From the NCBI GenBank assembly GCA_963840925.1, contig CAWJAY010000035.1:1-64000 (forward strand): a stretch of DNA of 64,000 bases, in the 5' to 3' direction. The position numbers and the translations under genes are program-made. Below are positions 34,355 to 44,194 of the stretch, in pieces (positions within the stretch are counted from its first letter, which is position 1; each line of letters starts with the position of its first letter). The DNA is from DATAOG01 sp963840925 (GTDB lineage Bacteria; Pseudomonadota; Alphaproteobacteria; Geminicoccales; Geminicoccaceae). The notes below the pieces were generated by a model that ran no database searches, was not told the origin of the DNA, and saw nothing but the letters and a program-made list of their open reading frames with translations.

Positions 34355-34987
34355 ATGCGAGGCTTGGAAACGATCGGCGGCGCGCTGGCGATCTGGTGCC
34401 TGGCGACTGGCGCGGGCTTCGCCGACGAAGCGCAGCACCTGCGCGGCACCCTGGTCACGATCGCCGATGACGTGCTGACCGTCGAGAACGAGGACGAGGA
34501 GCAGTTCGAGGTCGCGCTGACGCCTGAGACCGGCATCTACGTGATCAGGCCGGCCAAGCTCGCCGATATCCAGGCCGGCCAGTTCGTCGGCGTCACCTCG
34601 ATCGAGTCCCAAGGCCAAAGGATGGCGCTCGAGGTCCACGTCTTCGCCGACGACCTGCGCGGCACCGGCGAGGGCCACTATCCCTGGGACCTGGTCAGCG
34701 AACCCAACATGATGACCAACGCCACGATCGCCGAGATCAAGGAGGCGAGCCCGGTCGAGCGGGTCCTGCGGCTCACCTACAAGGAGGGCGAAGGCCACGG
34801 CCAGAACCAGGGCGAGCAGGTCGTCCGGGTCCCGGACTTCGCCGAGGTCGTGTCGCTGGAGCGAGCGCCGGACCGCAGCGTGCTGGAGCCGGGCAGCCCG
34901 CTGATCCTGTTCGTCCAGAACACCGAGGCGGCGCCGCCGGTCGTCTCGGCGCTCGCGGTCGGGCAGGGGGTCAAGCCGCCGATGTGA
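34355..34987 (+). CDS. Periplasmic protein of unknown function
   Basis: 210 aa from ATG 34355, with GGGAGG nine bases upstream. The signal peptide is about 23 residues (GGALAIWCLATGAGFADEAQ) with a likely cut after GFA. The mature protein resembles an OB- or DUF5666-like beta-rich fold: LRGTLVTIADDVLTVENEDE, EEQFEVALTPETGIYVIRPA, and IQAGQFVGVTSIESQGQRM. The second half (HYPWDLVSEPNMMTNATIAE, YKEGEGHGQNQGEQVVRVPD) resembles proteins that respond to metal or redox conditions, but I do not recognise a defined function. It ends five bases from the stop of the convergent TerC gene. Confidence 0.7.
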   Translation: MRGLETIGGALAIWCLATGAGFADEAQHLRGTLVTIADDVLTVENEDEEQFEVALTPETGIYVIRPAKLADIQAGQFVGVTSIESQGQRMALEVHVFADDLRGTGEGHYPWDLVSEPNMMTNATIAEIKEASPVERVLRLTYKEGEGHGQNQGEQVVRVPDFAEVVSLERAPDRSVLEPGSPLILFVQNTEAAPPVVSALAVGQGVKPPM

Positions 34988-34991
34988 GTGC

Positions 34992-35618
34992 TCAGGCGCC
35001 CTCGACCGCGTGCCAGATCTCGCCGCCGCCTTCCCAGATCATCGTCAGCGCGACGACCGTGATGATCGCGAGCCCCAGGTAGCTGAGCCATCGGTACTGC
35101 TCGAGAAAGCGCGCAATCACGGTTGCCGCCACGCCCATCAGCGCGATCGAAAGGATCAGCCCGAAGACCAGCATTGCCGTATGATCGCGGGCGGCGCCGG
35201 CGACCGCGAGCACGTTGTCGAGGGACATCGAGATGTCGGCGATCGCGATCTGCCAGATCGCGGTGCTCGGTTTCTTGACCACCGGGGCCATGGCCGCCGC
35301 GCGCTCGGCGCCGGAAAGGTGCAGCCCAGCGCCGGCCGGATGCATCTCGCGCCACATCTTCCAGGCGACCCAGAGCAGCAGCAGCCCGCCGGCGAGCAGC
35401 AGACCCACGATCGCCAGCAGCTGGACCGCGATCAGAGCGAAGACGACCCGGCAGACCAGAGCCAGCACGATGCCGATCATGATCACGCGCCGGCGCTGCT
35501 CGGGTGCCAGGCCGCTCGCCGCCATCCCGACCACGACCGCGTTGTCGCCGGCCAGCACGAGGTCGATCACGACCACCGAGACGAAGGCGTAGAGCTGAGA
35601 GAGCAGGCTCCCGTCCAT
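34992..35618 (-). CDS. TerC/YjbE-family integral membrane protein
   Basis: 208 aa with about seven hydrophobic spans. The N-terminal VSVVVIDLVLAGDNAVVVGM holds the conserved acidic pair (D and D-N) of TerC proteins; a matching repeat appears in the second half as ADISMSLDNVLAVAG. This two-fold D-N pattern is diagnostic. The YjbE/TerC proteins are linked to Mn(II) efflux or metalloprotein loading. I looked for a yybP-ykoY manganese riboswitch in the upstream 290 bases and saw no clear match. The stop is five bases from the upstream convergent gene. Confidence 0.85.
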   Translation of the reverse strand: MDGSLLSQLYAFVSVVVIDLVLAGDNAVVVGMAASGLAPEQRRRVIMIGIVLALVCRVVFALIAVQLLAIVGLLLAGGLLLLWVAWKMWREMHPAGAGLHLSGAERAAAMAPVVKKPSTAIWQIAIADISMSLDNVLAVAGAARDHTAMLVFGLILSIALMGVAATVIARFLEQYRWLSYLGLAIITVVALTMIWEGGGEIWHAVEGA

Positions 35619-35915
35619 CAGCGGCGGCCCCGCGCGGCTCGCCGGCGGCGCCCGCAGCCGCGCGGGTTCAGCGGCCGCCAGATGCGGGCGGCGGCACCAG
35701 CTGCTTGAACCTGAGCGATCAGACCTCGCCTCCGGGCAGGACCAGGCGTTCGCCTGTCACTTTCGTCGCTCGACGCTGCTCAGGTCACCGTCGAGCCTGG
35801 TCGTGTGAGCCTACGTCGAGCAATGTGCGAAGTCGGTATCCGTCCTTCAAGGGCAGTCGGTCGATCTTCGCAGCTGGCCGGCCGACCCGCGACGGCTCAG
35901 GAGTGGGGCTGGACC

Positions 35916-35992
<77 letters not shown>

Positions 35993-36044
35993 AATCAACG
36001 GCTTGAGTGTCAACGGCTGCGATCAAAGCTGGGCGCGCGGGAGA

Positions 36045-36120
<76 letters not shown>

Positions 36121-36289
36121 GCCACGGAAGCTTGTATGGTGAGCGAGGCCAAGGCTGTCAAGGGCTTGCCCGGGCGCGCCGCGCTCGGGGCTGGCGGACG
36201 GGCGGCCAGCTGCTATAGTCCGCCCGCAATACTCGGTTGGGGGCCGCGCGCCGGGCCGGGTTAGTTTCGCCTCGCACTAGGTTCGGCCC

Positions 36290-36571
36290 ATGAATCCGGT
36301 TCACTGGCTGATCGACGAGATCCTATGGCTCTATATTTGGGTGGTCATCCTGTCGGTGATCCTGAGCTGGCTCGTGGCCTTCAACGTGATCAACACCCGC
36401 AACGCCTTCGTCAATCAGGTCGGCGAATTCCTGTACCGGGCGACCGAGCCGGCCCTGCGTCCGATCCGAAGCTATCTGCCGAGCCTCGGCGGGATCGACA
36501 TCTCGCCGCTGATCCTGCTGCTGCTGCTGCAGTTCGCGCGGCTGATGCTGGCGCGCCTGTTCTCGGGATGA
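36290..36571 (+). CDS. yggT: YggT-family membrane protein
   Basis: 93 aa with two hydrophobic segments: YIWVVILSVILSWLVAFNV (about 15-33) and SPLILLLLLQFARLMLARLF (about 71-90). The loop has NAFVNQVGEFLYRATEPALR, then PIRSYLPSLGGIDISPL, all typical for YggT. These proteins are linked to osmotic shock tolerance and cell division placement in other bacteria. The gene is followed one base later by the yggU-like gene and then folD, a conserved alphaproteobacterial order. Confidence 0.92.
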   Translation: MNPVHWLIDEILWLYIWVVILSVILSWLVAFNVINTRNAFVNQVGEFLYRATEPALRPIRSYLPSLGGIDISPLILLLLLQFARLMLARLFSG

Positions 36572-36572
36572 G

Positions 36573-36918
36573 ATGAACCGCTGCCGGTCGGCTTGGCTGG
36601 CAGAGCGCCCCGAGGGCGTGCGAGTGGCGGTGCGGGTGACGCCGCGGGCAGCGGAAAGCGCCGTGCAGGGCATCGAGATCGACGCCAGCGGCCAGGCGTG
36701 GCTCGCCGTGCGGGTGGCCGCGCCGCCCGAGTCCGGCAAGGCCAATGGCGCGCTGATCAAGCTGCTGGCCCGGCGCTGGCGGCTTGCCGGCCAGCGACTT
36801 CCGCCTGGTCAGCGGCACGACCTCGCGGCGCAAGGTCCTCCACCTTCAGGGGTTGCCCGAACGGCTGCTGGCCGAACTCCATGCGCTCGAGCAGGCGCCG
36901 GCCGAAGCCGCCCGATGA
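36573..36918 (+). pseudogene. yggU: DUF167/YggU-family protein, frameshifted
   Basis: ATG 36573 is one base after the yggT stop. Residues 1-72 are in frame: EGVRVAVRVTPRAAESAVQG and VAAPPESGKANGALIKLLAR, with the SGKANxALI motif of DUF167. A one-base indel near 36790 leads to the next frame, SDFRLVSGTTSRRKVLHLQG, the typical family end with SGxTSRxK. The TGA at 36916-36918 overlaps the folD start. If corrected it is a complete protein of about 114 aa. The function of DUF167 proteins is not known. Confidence 0.8.
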
Positions 36919-37802
36919 TCGCGGCGACGATCATCGATGGCCGGGCCGCGGCCGCGGAACTGCGCGCCGAAATCGCCGCCGAGGCGGCCGCGTTCACCGC
37001 CCGCCACGGCCGGCCGCCCGGCCTGCGCGTGATCCTGGTCGGCGAGCACCCGGCCAGCCGGGCTTACGTCGGCACCAAGGCCAAGATGGCGGTCGAGGTC
37101 GGCGTCGACGGCCAGCTGATCGCGCTTGCCGAGACCGTGACCGAGGCGGCGCTGCTCGACCGGCTCGAAGCGCTCAACACCGATCCCGACGTGCATGGCA
37201 TCCTGGTCCAGCTGCCCTTGCCGGCACAGATCCGGCGCGAGCGCGTGCACGACGCGATCGATCCGGCCAAGGACGTCGACGGCTTTCATCCGCTCAACGT
37301 CGGCCGGCTGTTCTCGGCGGGCGGCGCGCTCGACCCGGCCTTGCTCGTGCCGTGCACGCCGATGGGCTGCATGATCCTCTTGCGCCGTACGCTCGGCCCC
37401 GATCTCGGCGGCCGACGGGCGATCGTGGTCGGCCGCTCGAACATCGTCGGCAAGCCGGTCGCAGCGCTGCTGCTGGCGGCGAACTGCACCGTGACGGTCG
37501 CGCACTCGCGCACCCGCGACCTGCCGGCCGAATGCCGCCGCGCGGACATCGTGCTCGCCGCGCTCGGCCGGCCGCAGTTCGTGCGCGGCGACTGGATCAA
37601 GCCCGGCGCGGCCGTGATCGACGTTGGGATCAACCGGGTGCCGGGCGCCGATGGCCGGCATCGTCTGGTCGGCGACGTCGCGTTCGACGAGGCGGCCCTG
37701 GTCGCGGGCGCGATCACGCCGGTGCCGGGCGGGGTCGGCCCGATGACGGTCGCCTGCCTGTTGCGCAACACGCTGATCGCGGCTCAAAATCAGGACCGGT
37801 AA
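36915..37802 (+). CDS. folD: Bifunctional methylenetetrahydrofolate dehydrogenase/methenyltetrahydrofolate cyclohydrolase
   Basis: 295 aa from ATG 36915 (MIAATIIDGRAAAAELRAEI), which overlaps the stop of the yggU-like gene (ATGA). Active-site marks: SRAYVGTKAKMAVEVG (catalytic Tyr and Lys), VQLPLPAQI, DVDGFHPLNVGRL, PCTPMGCMILL, VVGRSNIVGKPVAALLL for the NADP site and TPVPGGVGPMTVACLLRNT at the end. It interconverts 5,10-methylene- and 10-formyl-tetrahydrofolate in one-carbon metabolism. Intact despite broken neighbours. The yggT-yggU-folD order and overlaps suggest one transcript. Confidence 0.96.
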   Translation: MIAATIIDGRAAAAELRAEIAAEAAAFTARHGRPPGLRVILVGEHPASRAYVGTKAKMAVEVGVDGQLIALAETVTEAALLDRLEALNTDPDVHGILVQLPLPAQIRRERVHDAIDPAKDVDGFHPLNVGRLFSAGGALDPALLVPCTPMGCMILLRRTLGPDLGGRRAIVVGRSNIVGKPVAALLLAANCTVTVAHSRTRDLPAECRRADIVLAALGRPQFVRGDWIKPGAAVIDVGINRVPGADGRHRLVGDVAFDEAALVAGAITPVPGGVGPMTVACLLRNTLIAAQNQDR

Positions 37803-37986
37803 GCCCGGACGCCGCGGACGCGGGCGGCTACCTGGGTCAGATGCCCAGGGGGCCGGGTGATCTCGATTCGGCGCAGACTGCCCGCCAGCGGAAAAATGCT
37901 TCGAGCGACACTCCCCGATCGTCCGCGAGGCTCTAGATCGGTAATAGATCTACAGGCAGTCGCACCAAGCCACGGGGAGGTTTCCG

Positions 37987-38812
37987 ATGTTTGACGCAAG
38001 AGAGCTATTGGGCCAGATGCTGCAAGGTGGCATGAGCTCCTCGACCCAGAACCGGCTGGGTCATGCCTTGGGTCCCCAAGGGCTCGGCGCCGGGCAAAGC
38101 CCGCTGTCTGACCTGTTGAGACGTTTCGGCCAGGGCGGACGGGCGGTTCCGGTGGTCTTGCCGACTCGGCCCGCGAAATGCTGGGCGGCGCCGGCCGCAC
38201 GGCGCAGCAGAACCCGCTCGCAGCCGGTGGTCTGGGCGCGCTCGCCGGCGCGATCCTCGGCGGCAAGCTGAACGTTCCCGGCGGCGCGCTGGGCGGCGGC
38301 GTGCTGGGGGTGCTCGCCAGCCTCGCCCTGTCATCGCTCGGCGGCGGCCAAGGCCAAGCCGGCGCAGGCATCGCCAGGCCTCCAGGAGGACCCGGCCGCC
38401 GAGCCGCCGCTCGGCATGCGCGAGCCGCAGACGCGCCGATGAAGAGCAGGAGCTGCAGGACAAGGCGACCTTGGTTCTCCAGGCGATGATCAGCGCCGCC
38501 AAGGCCGATGGCTCGATCGATCAGGGCGAGATCCAGCGGATCGCCGGCCGGCTCGAGAGCGGCGGCGCCGCGCCGGAGGCACGCGAGTTCATCGGCCAGG
38601 AGATGCTGAAGCCCATGGACATGGACGGGCTGATCCGGAAGGCGCGGACACCGCAGGCCGCGGTCGAGGTCTATGCCGCCTCGGTCCTCGCGATCGAGCT
38701 CGACACGCCCGCCGAGCAGGACTATCTGCGCCGGCTCGCCGCGGGGCTGGGGCTCGCCCCGACGACCGTGCAGCGCGTGCACGACACGTTGGGCGTCGCC
38801 ACGCCGACCTGA
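37987..38812 (+). pseudogene. DUF533 (YebE/TerB-like) protein, frameshifted
   Basis: ATG 37987 follows GGGGAGG. The first frame reads MFDARELLGQMLQGGMSSST. Near 38160 it shifts to GGAGRTAQQNPLAAGGLGAL and a glycine-alanine-rich hydrophobic stretch with LGALAGAILGGKL, and near 38395 to the third frame, LVLQAMISAAKADGSIDQGE, LDTPAEQDYLRRLAAGLGL and GVATPT with stop at 38810-38812. The last part is the TerB-like helical domain of DUF533 with a conserved acidic D-G-x-I-D. Two indels are needed. YebE-type inner-membrane proteins are of unknown function. Confidence 0.7.
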
Positions 38813-39005
38813 TCGGACCGGCGATCGCGCTCGATCGAGCGGAATCAGCGCAGGCCAGGGCGTACCGACGCCGGATCGACTTGTCAGGCCGGCATCCCGA
38901 CAGTAGTGCTAGTCGGGTCAGAGACCCTTGCCGCGCCGACCGGATCCGCGCGCCTGCCCGCAGGCGATCTCGGCGGCAAGGGGATCGGCGGCGGGAGAGG
39001 CGGAG

Positions 39006-39907
39006 ATGCGCTGGCAGCTGGGGCGACGCAGTCAGAACGTCGAGGACCGCCGCGGCATGGGCACGCCCGCCGGGATGCGCTTTCCCGGCGGCGGGCGGCC
39101 GCGGCGGAATGGTCCGCGGCGGCGGGATCGGCGGCATCGGCCTGCTGCTTCTGCTGCTCGTCGGCTGGCTGCTCGGCGTCGACCCGAGCTTTCTGCTTCA
39201 GGATTCCTCGATCGGCGTGGCGCCCCAGCAGCCGGTGCCCTCGGGCGAGCCGCCGCCAGCGGACGACCAGCGCGCGGCCTTCGTCTCGGTCGTGCTCGCC
39301 GACACCGAGGACACCTGGAACGCGCTGTTCAACGAGATCGGCAGCCGCTATCGCGAACCGACGCTCGTGCTGTTCTCCGGCGCGGTCGAATCGGCCTGCG
39401 GTTACGCCCAGGCGGCGATGGGCCCGTTCTACTGTCCGGGCGACCAGAAGCTCTACATCGACCTCAGCTTCTTCGACGAGCTGCACGACCGGTTCGGGGC
39501 GCCCGGCGACTTCGCCCAGGCCTATGTGGTCGCGCACGAGGTCGGCCATCACGTGCAGAACCTGCTCGGCGATCGCCGACCAAGTGCAGGCGGCGCGCCA
39601 GCAGGCGGGCGAGCGCGAGGCCAACGCGCTCTCGGTGATGATGGAGCTGCAGGCCGACTGCTTCGCCGGGATCTGGGGCCATCATGCGGATAAGAGCCGC
39701 GACCTGCTCGAGCAGGGCGATATCGAGGAGGGGCTGAACGCGGCGGCCGCGATCGGCGACGACCGCCTGCAGCGGCAGACGACCGGCTACGTCGTCCCCG
39801 ACGGCTTCACCCACGGCAGCTCCGCGCAGCGCGTGCACTGGTTTCGGCAGGGGCTGAGCTCGGGCGATCCCGACCGCTGCAACACCTTCGGCGCCGCCGG
39901 GCAGTGA
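39006..39907 (+). pseudogene. Neutral zinc metallopeptidase (YpfJ family), frameshifted
   Basis: ATG 39006 follows GGGAGAGGCGGAG. The first 35 residues (MRWQLGRRSQNVEDRRGMG, then GMRFPGGGR) are the YpfJ start. An indel near 39100 leads to GGMVRGGGIGGIGLLLLLLV, a membrane anchor, and a long intact stretch to HEVGHHVQNLLG (about 39535-39570), with the HExxH zinc site. A second indel near 39575 leads to IADQVQAARQQAGEREANAL, ELQADCFAGIWGHHADKS (third zinc ligand region) and stop at 39905-39907. The conserved C in PFYCPGDQ is present. If corrected it is a full-length inner-membrane peptidase facing the periplasm; the substrate is unknown. Confidence 0.8.
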
Positions 39908-39922
39908 CCGGCGGCGGCCGGT

Positions 39923-40354
39923 CTATAGCGTGCGCGCCTTCAGCAGGTCGCGGATCTCCTCGAGCAGGGTCTCCTGGCGCGGCGGCACCGGCAGCGTCTC
40001 GGGCGCTGCTTCCTGCTGGCGGCGCAGCTGGTTCATGCCTTTGACCAACAGGAAAATCGCGAACGCCACGATCACGAAATTGATCACGGCGTTGATGAAC
40101 GCGCCATACGCGATCACCGGCGCGCCGGCGGCGCGGGCGGCGGCGAGCGAGGCGTGGTCCTGGCCCGACAGGTTGATGAACAGGTCCGAGAAGTCGACCC
40201 CGCCCATCAGCAGGCCGATCGGCGGCATGACGACATCGTTGACCAGCGAGTTGACGATGGTCCCGAAGGCCGCCCCGATGATGAGCCCGACGGCCAGGTC
40301 GACGACGTTGCCGCGCATCGCGAACTCTTTGAATTCCTGCAAGAACCCGGACAT
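39923..40354 (-). CDS. mscL: Large-conductance mechanosensitive channel MscL
   Basis: 143 aa. The N-terminus LQEFKEFAMRGNVVDLAVGL is canonical and leads into TM1 (IIGAAFGTIVNSLVNDVVMP). TM2 is about residues 83-103 (NAVINFVIVAFAIFLLVKGM) followed by a charged C-terminal helix (ETLLEEIRDLLKART). It opens under membrane tension to relieve hypo-osmotic stress. It converges with the zinc peptidase gene. Length and motifs are normal. Confidence 0.96.
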   Translation of the reverse strand: MSGFLQEFKEFAMRGNVVDLAVGLIIGAAFGTIVNSLVNDVVMPPIGLLMGGVDFSDLFINLSGQDHASLAAARAAGAPVIAYGAFINAVINFVIVAFAIFLLVKGMNQLRRQQEAAPETLPVPPRQETLLEEIRDLLKARTL

Positions 40355-40408
40355 GAGCCGATCCCCTGCTGCGGTCGCGCCGTTGGCCGCGACCAGATTG
40401 TCCGCACC

Positions 40409-41341
40409 ATGCTAGGCGAGATCGGGCGGGGCTCAAATCCCCCGTCGCCGGCTCGATCAGCCGCCGCTGGCGGCGCGAACGCCGAAGAATTGCGAGCGGG
40501 CGTCGATGACCTGGACATCTCCGCCGATCAGGGCCAATTGATCGGCGGGCGATCCACTGATCTGGACGACCGCTTGGCACCGAGCTCTGACCGAAGTGCC
40601 CGATCGGCTTTCGAGCTGGCCCCGCCGCCGCGCGTTGACCGGCGGCGGAGGCTCGGGGTCCTGGCGCTGCTGGTCCTTTTGGCCGCCGTGGGCGTAACCG
40701 CGGCATTCGGCCTCGATGCCGACCTGATGGCGGACGCCTGGCGTCGGCATCACCGCTCGGTGCTCGGCTTCGTCACCGCGTCGCCGGTGCTCGCCTCGCT
40801 GCTGTTCATGGCGGTTCATGCCGCCTTCGTCGCCGGGTCGATCCCGGGTGGCAGCGCGCTGCTGACGATGATCGCCGGCTACCTGTTCGGGGCGCTGGCG
40901 GCGACCGCCTACGTCGTGATCGCGACCATGCTGGCGGGGGTCGCGGTGTTTTTGCTGGTGCGCAGCGCGGCGCTTAGCTGGCTGCCGGTTCGGCCGATGC
41001 CGCTGGCCGGCTTCGCCGAGGCCTTTCGCAGCCACGCGCTGAGCTACGTGTTCTTGCTGCATCTGGTGCCGATCTTCCCGACCGCGGTCGCGGTCGGCAT
41101 CCCTGCGGCCTGCGGCGTGCGCCTGCGCTCGTTCGTGGTCAGCGCGATGCTTGGCCTGGTGCCCGGCACGCTGCTGCTCGCCGACCTCGGCGCCCGGCTC
41201 GGCGACGTGTTGCTGAGCGGCGGCCCGCCCGGGATCGCCAGCCTCGCGCAGGCGGGGATCGTCCTGCCGCTGGCCGGCCTCGCGGTGCTGGCGCTGCTGC
41301 CGGTCGCCTGGCGCAGGTGGAGCAGCCGCCGGAGCGCCTGA
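40409..41341 (+). CDS. TVP38/TMEM64-family (DedA-like) membrane protein
   Basis: About 310 aa from ATG 40409; the frame is open further upstream and the true start might be later, before the first membrane span. Six hydrophobic spans follow: RRRLGVLALLVLLAAVGVTA near residue 80, and later segments including ASLLFMAVHAAFVAGSIPGG, which holds the SNARE-associated (VTT) domain signature, then GYLFGALAATAYVVIATMLA and HLVPIFPTAVAVGIPAACGV. The VTT fold suggests a lipid scramblase or transporter, as for DedA relatives. The first 75 residues are polar and disordered, so a shorter start is likely. The gene is divergent to mscL. Confidence 0.75.
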   Translation: MLGEIGRGSNPPSPARSAAAGGANAEELRAGVDDLDISADQGQLIGGRSTDLDDRLAPSSDRSARSAFELAPPPRVDRRRRLGVLALLVLLAAVGVTAAFGLDADLMADAWRRHHRSVLGFVTASPVLASLLFMAVHAAFVAGSIPGGSALLTMIAGYLFGALAATAYVVIATMLAGVAVFLLVRSAALSWLPVRPMPLAGFAEAFRSHALSYVFLLHLVPIFPTAVAVGIPAACGVRLRSFVVSAMLGLVPGTLLLADLGARLGDVLLSGGPPGIASLAQAGIVLPLAGLAVLALLPVAWRRWSSRRSA

Positions 41342-41579
41342 GCCAGCTGAGCCAGCCGCTCGCGCTCCGCGATGACCCTGAAGAGCTGCATTGCCGCGTC
41401 GCGCGCCGGCAACGTCGGCGCGTGCTGCCGTCGCCGCCTCGCTTACCTGCGCCACGGCGCGGCCCACCCCACAACAGGCACGCCCCCTCGGAAGTCGGCA
41501 TCCGGCGCTTTCTCGGGTGTATTGACTTTATGCTTCATTGGCGTCACGTCGGTCACAATATCGATCATAGGAGGAAGCG

Positions 41580-42694
41580 ATGAACGCAAAAATCGCCCTG
41601 CCGGCACTGACCGTGCTCACCATTTTGGCTTTGCGCGGATGCGACTCTCATATTCGAAAGTAGCAAATTCAATGTCGCCTCCGAACAAGTGGCGCGCGTT
41701 GCCCACACTGACATCGTCAGCCGCGATGAATTCAAAATAGACATGCCACGCTTTCTTGCATACCAACTTGATCAACTAAGGGCACAGGTAATTACTCACA
41801 AATATCCCAGCACCGGATCGGCATCGGTTGTTTGTAGCGCTAATAACACTGCTAACATCCTAGATGTGTTGGGTTCGAGTGAGATTGCGATCCTTGCAAA
41901 CGATAATGTTACTAAGGCTTTTTTTGCAGACTGTCAGGATCGGAGGCATTATCGATAAAGCACGAGACGTCGCTGGGTATGACTTGGGATATGCTGATTT
42001 CGTGAATTCGCTCCGCCGCATAACAGACGCACAAGGCGCAGGCTCCACTACACTGAATTTTTACGGCGTGAAAGATGTCTCGGGAGAGCCATCATTCGCT
42101 TCGCTCTTGGTGCCGCCCCCGAACCCTGGTCACAGACCCCTTCTTGCTTATTTGGGAGCATACTATAATGGTAAGTTCGCTGACCATTTTGGCAGTATTT
42201 TTGAGCAACCATATATTAAAAACGGCATCGATGATGGCACAATCGCGCGTGCGACTTAAGTAATATCCGAGCTAATCGCCGACTTAGTCCAACCCCAGCT
42301 AGGGACCTTAATGTCCCCTGGGCCAATTTATCATCCTAAGGACGAAGAGCCAACCTATCATAAGGTATTTAAGCGCAACTATGAGGTAAAAAACACAGGT
42401 GCAGATGGAATAAGTGCAAAAGAAGCAAAAATAATCACAACCGGTGCAAATTTTATCGCGGAACAAGGATTAGCGTTTTTCAGTGGTGTCTTTGAGGCGT
42501 TGTCAGAAATCCATATTGGATTTATAGTTGCGGGCAACTTCGCGGTCGGGAGTAACGATACCCTTAAGACATTTGTACGATCAGTGATCGAGACCGGTCT
42601 TCGAAGAGGCGCTGAACGGGGTCTTTATTGTCTTGTAGAAGAGTACAATTTTGATGCAGGGGCTGATATCATAGAGAAGGTAACCCTGGACTGA
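41580..42694 (+). pseudogene. AT-rich orphan lipoprotein gene, broken
   Basis: AGGAGG (41569-41574) precedes ATG 41580, which gives KIALPALTVLTILALRGC, a signal peptide with a possible lipobox (R before the GC is unusual). The frame changes near 41650 to IFESSKFNVASEQVARVAHT, later DIVSRDEFKIDMPRFLAYQL, and again near 41930 to RLFLQTVRIGGIIDKARDVA, then GYDLGYADFVNSLRRITDAQ. An in-frame TAA lies at 42257-42259, and the same frame then continues TLMSPGPIYHPKDEEPTYHK to the stop at 42692-42694. About 370 codons in all. Base composition is near 45% GC, far from the rest of the window, and the codon use is unlike neighbours, so it was probably acquired. No family is recognised. Confidence 0.55.
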
Positions 42695-42837
42695 TGCCGA
42701 TGGAATTGTGGGCGATGGCCGAGGCCATGGATGGGACGTTAAAGACCGTGCGCGAGGGCAAGGTCGCGACCAGGGTTCTTGGCGGCGGTGCTGGGCCACG
42801 CGCGGCTGCGGGCGACGGCTGCGAAGTCGCGAGCATT

Positions 42838-43062
42838 CTAGCCCACGTCATGCACCTTGGTGCGGGCGAGGCGGCGGGTCGCGGCGGCCTTGGCGTCGCG
42901 TTCGGCCGCCTCCCGGGTCGGGCCCTCGGCGCGGGCGATGCGCGCGCCGGGGCTGACGTTGTCGATCTCGCAGACGTACTTGTCGCCGAGCTTGTAGGAG
43001 ACGAGCCCGACCGGCCAGCCGGCCAGTTCTTCCTCCCGGCGCTGGTAGTCCTCGGTGCGCAT
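42838..43062 (-). CDS. Small protein of unknown function
   Basis: 74 aa, soluble, with no signal peptide. RTEDYQRREEELAGWPVGLV, then SYKLGDKYVCEIDNVSPGAR and a helical charged tail (EAAERDAKAAATRRLARTKV). The pattern of a short beta-sheet followed by a helix, with GDKYVCEIDNV, is a recognisable alphaproteobacterial conserved hypothetical, but I know no function. It lies 41 bases downstream of the sulfurtransferase gene on the same strand, probably in one transcript. Codon use is native. Confidence 0.65.
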   Translation of the reverse strand: MRTEDYQRREEELAGWPVGLVSYKLGDKYVCEIDNVSPGARIARAEGPTREAAERDAKAAATRRLARTKVHDVG

Positions 43063-43102
43063 CTCGTCTCCTCCAGCCCGGCCTTCTGCAGAGTTGGAAG
43101 AA

Positions 43103-43949
43103 TCAGGCGCCGCGCTCGACCGGGGCGCCGACCAGGTTGCCCCACTCGGTCCAGGAGCCGTCGTAGTTCTTCACGTCCTTGTAGCCGAGCAGGTACTTGA
43201 GCACGAACCAGGAGTGGCTCGAGCGCTCGCCGATGCGGCAATAGGCGATCACCGGCTTGTCGCCGGTCACGCCCTTGCCGCCGTAGAGCGCCTTGAGCTC
43301 GTCGTAGGACTTGAAGGTGCCGTCCTCCTTGCAGGCCTGGCCCCACGGGATGCTTGCGGCGCCCGGAATGTGGCCGCCGCGCTGGCAGGTCTCGGGCAGG
43401 CCTGGAGGGGCCAGGATCTTGCCGCTGAACTCGTCCGGGCTGCGCACGTCGACGAACGCCTTGGACCGGTTCTGGGAGGTCTCCATGGCCTCGGCCAGGA
43501 ACGCGCGCAGCGACAGATCGGGGCCGGAGGCGCGGTAGCTCGCGGGCGTGATGCTTGGGCGCCTCGGCCGTCAGCTCGCGGCCTTCCTCCAGCCACTTCT
43601 TGCGGCCGCCGTTCATCAGCCGGACGTCCTTGTGGCCGTACAGCTTCATCTGCCAGAGCGCCCAGGCGGCGAACCAGTTGTTGTTGTCGCCGTAGAGAAT
43701 GACGGTGGTGTCGTTGCCGATCCCGGCGGCCGCCATCAACTTCTCGAACGCGTCCTTGGGGATGACGTCGCGGCGCACCGTGTCGCAGAGCTGGGTGGTC
43801 CAGTTCCAGCCGACCGCGCCCGGCACGTGCCCGGTCTCGTAAGCGGCGGTATCGACGTCGACCTCGGCGATCCTGACCTTCGGATCATTTTGATGCGCGG
43901 CGACCCAGGCGGTGTCGACCAGCATCTCGGGATGGGCGTAATCAGCCAT
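43103..43949 (-). pseudogene. Thiosulfate/3-mercaptopyruvate sulfurtransferase (two rhodanese domains), frameshifted
   Basis: From ATG 43949 (MADYAHPEMLVDTAWVAAHQ) the N-terminal non-catalytic rhodanese domain is intact: VRIAEVDVDTAAYETGHVPG, VILYGDNNNWFAAWALWQMK, GHKDVRLMNGGRKKWLEEGR. A one-base indel near 43550 shifts to the frame with METSQNRSKAFVDVRSPDEF, IPGAASIPWGQACKEDG and the catalytic loop IAYCRIGERSSHSWFV, whose C-R-x-G-E-R is typical of thiosulfate sulfurtransferases. It ends at 43103 after GSWTEWGNLVGAPVERGA. About 281 aa if corrected, the normal length. It would transfer sulfane sulfur to cyanide or other acceptors. Confidence 0.8.
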
Positions 43950-44194
43950 GCGTTGTCTCCCCTTTGCGGCGCGTTCAGGCGAGCCGTCGTCGGACATGAA
44001 TTCGGGCCGTTTCTAGCCGGATCGCCTGGAGACGTCCAGCGCGCTACCACAGGCGCCACCGTCACCGCCCGGACCTGATCGTCTGATGACGATCAGCGCG
44101 CCGCGGCGCGTCGCCCGGACAGCCATTGCCCGCGATCAGCTTAAATCAGACCGCGCGGCCTCTAAAAGCCCGTATTCGACCCTGCGCCCGCAGC

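Noticed and set aside
35619..35915. A yybP-ykoY manganese riboswitch upstream of the TerC-family gene
   Set aside because: I looked because TerC genes often carry one, but could not find the conserved loop sequences.
42669..43997. A single 442-codon frame covering the sulfurtransferase and the downstream small gene
   Set aside because: Only the first 150 codons are sulfurtransferase-like; the remainder is out-of-frame antisense-like sequence. The true C-terminal part is in another frame.
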